This document shows, in pieces, positions 63,727-64,000 of a DNA stretch of 64,000 nt. Both the position numbers and the translations under genes were made by a program. The DNA comes from Bradyrhizobium sp. SRS-191 (GTDB lineage Bacteria; Pseudomonadota; Alphaproteobacteria; Rhizobiales; Xanthobacteraceae). The notes beneath the pieces were generated by a model. It saw nothing but the letters and a program-made list of their open reading frames with translations. It was not told where the DNA came from and did no database searches. Each line of letters begins with the position of its first letter. The stretch's first letter is position 1. The stretch covers positions 62,001 through 126,000 of the forward strand of contig NZ_JANBVS010000006.1 of assembly GCF_024586915.1 (NCBI RefSeq), in the 5' to 3' direction.

Positions 63727-64000
63727 TCACATCTCAAACAGCCTTGGGGACGTGCGACCGTGGCCTCGCGGCGCTTCGCGCCCGAGTGCTGCATCGCTCA
63801 TGTCCCTCCGATCGAAACAGAGGGCGCAGGGAAGACCGGGTGCTGGCCACACCCATGGCCCCCGTGCGAGAGAAAATGCACGGGGCAGGAACCACAGGTA
63901 CGACCGGTGCATTCCGGCCTTCCCTGCGCGATGGTTTTCACGGTGTCCTTCGTGCTCTCCCCGGGGATCGGCGTTCTTGCCCCCGTCATCCGCGCGCGCC
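63727..64000. repeat. Hairpin-rich intergenic element at the right edge
   Basis: GCGCAGGGAAG (63824-63834) pairs with CTTCCCTGCGC (63919-63929), enclosing an inner stem CCCCGTGC with GCACGGGG (about 63860-63885). Short frames across it are unlikely to be genes. I recall similar elements in many Bradyrhizobium genomes, so a dispersed repeat is likely; a structured RNA is possible. Confidence 0.5.

Noticed and set aside
63727-63989. Short minus-strand frames at the right edge
   Set aside because: They cross a hairpin-rich element, lack ribosome sites and have no recognisable protein features.

Overview
The window is chromosomal DNA from a high-GC alphaproteobacterium, most likely a Bradyrhizobium (inference). 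The reasons are the gene order of its uptake-hydrogenase locus (hupN-UV, hupSLCDFGHIJK, hypABFCDE, hoxA), the style of the proteins, and several intergenic palindromic repeat families of the kind seen in Bradyrhizobium and Rhodopseudomonas. I see no rRNA, tRNA, prophage, insertion sequence or CRISPR array.

Region 1 (1-10.6 kb) looks like one regulon for periplasmic oxidation. It holds a TRAP transporter (binding protein plus a DctQ-type permease cut by the left edge). It also holds a minus-strand run encoding a PCu(A)C copper-chaperone-like protein, a PQQ-dependent alcohol dehydrogenase with the DYD lanthanide motif, a cytochrome c, a secreted protein, an isolated pqqA, and a two-gene molybdenum hydroxylase with a Tat signal. 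Two paralogous GntR/FCD regulators follow. The TRAP gene and the PCu(A)C-dehydrogenase run have near-identical promoter/operator sequences (1707-1738 and 9081-9112: three GAATTC boxes in the same arrangement inside the same promoter geometry). The simplest reading is that an alcohol is oxidised to an aldehyde and then an acid in the periplasm, the acid is imported by the TRAP system, and a GntR protein controls the whole set.

Region 2 (10.7-32.1 kb) is a formate/nitrite-type channel followed by a complete [NiFe] uptake-hydrogenase locus, all on the minus strand. It comprises a nickel permease (hupN), the H2-sensing hydrogenase hupUV, a sigma-54 promoter, structural genes hupSLC, accessory genes hupDFGHIJK and hypABFCDE, and the regulators hoxA and hupT. 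Most genes from hupG to hupT overlap at stop/start codons. The one long gap, between hupF and hupG, is AT-rich and holds two inverted repeats. HupS carries the two extra cysteines of oxygen-tolerant membrane-bound hydrogenases.

Region 3 (32.3-39.2 kb) holds a Sel1-repeat/trypsin-like secreted protease, then pstSCAB-phoU-phoB behind a perfect Pho box; phoR is not present. Region 4 (39.3-51.4 kb) is mixed: an XRE regulator with its DUF2975 membrane partner, an lptD gene standing alone, a GMC oxidoreductase, a GNAT acetyltransferase, an SMP-30 lactonase-like protein, an AraC/GyrI regulator, small unknown proteins, an HXXEE membrane protein, a cupin and a glutathione S-transferase.

Region 5 (51.5-64 kb) has an intracellular PHA depolymerase, an AraC regulator divergent from a cupin and a flavin monooxygenase, and two solitary periplasmic binding proteins facing each other across a strong hairpin. 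Two small secreted proteins share a 30-base upstream motif. An MFS exporter divergent from an AraC regulator and a malonyl-CoA decarboxylase follow. The right end is made of tandem palindromic repeats and a hairpin-rich element.
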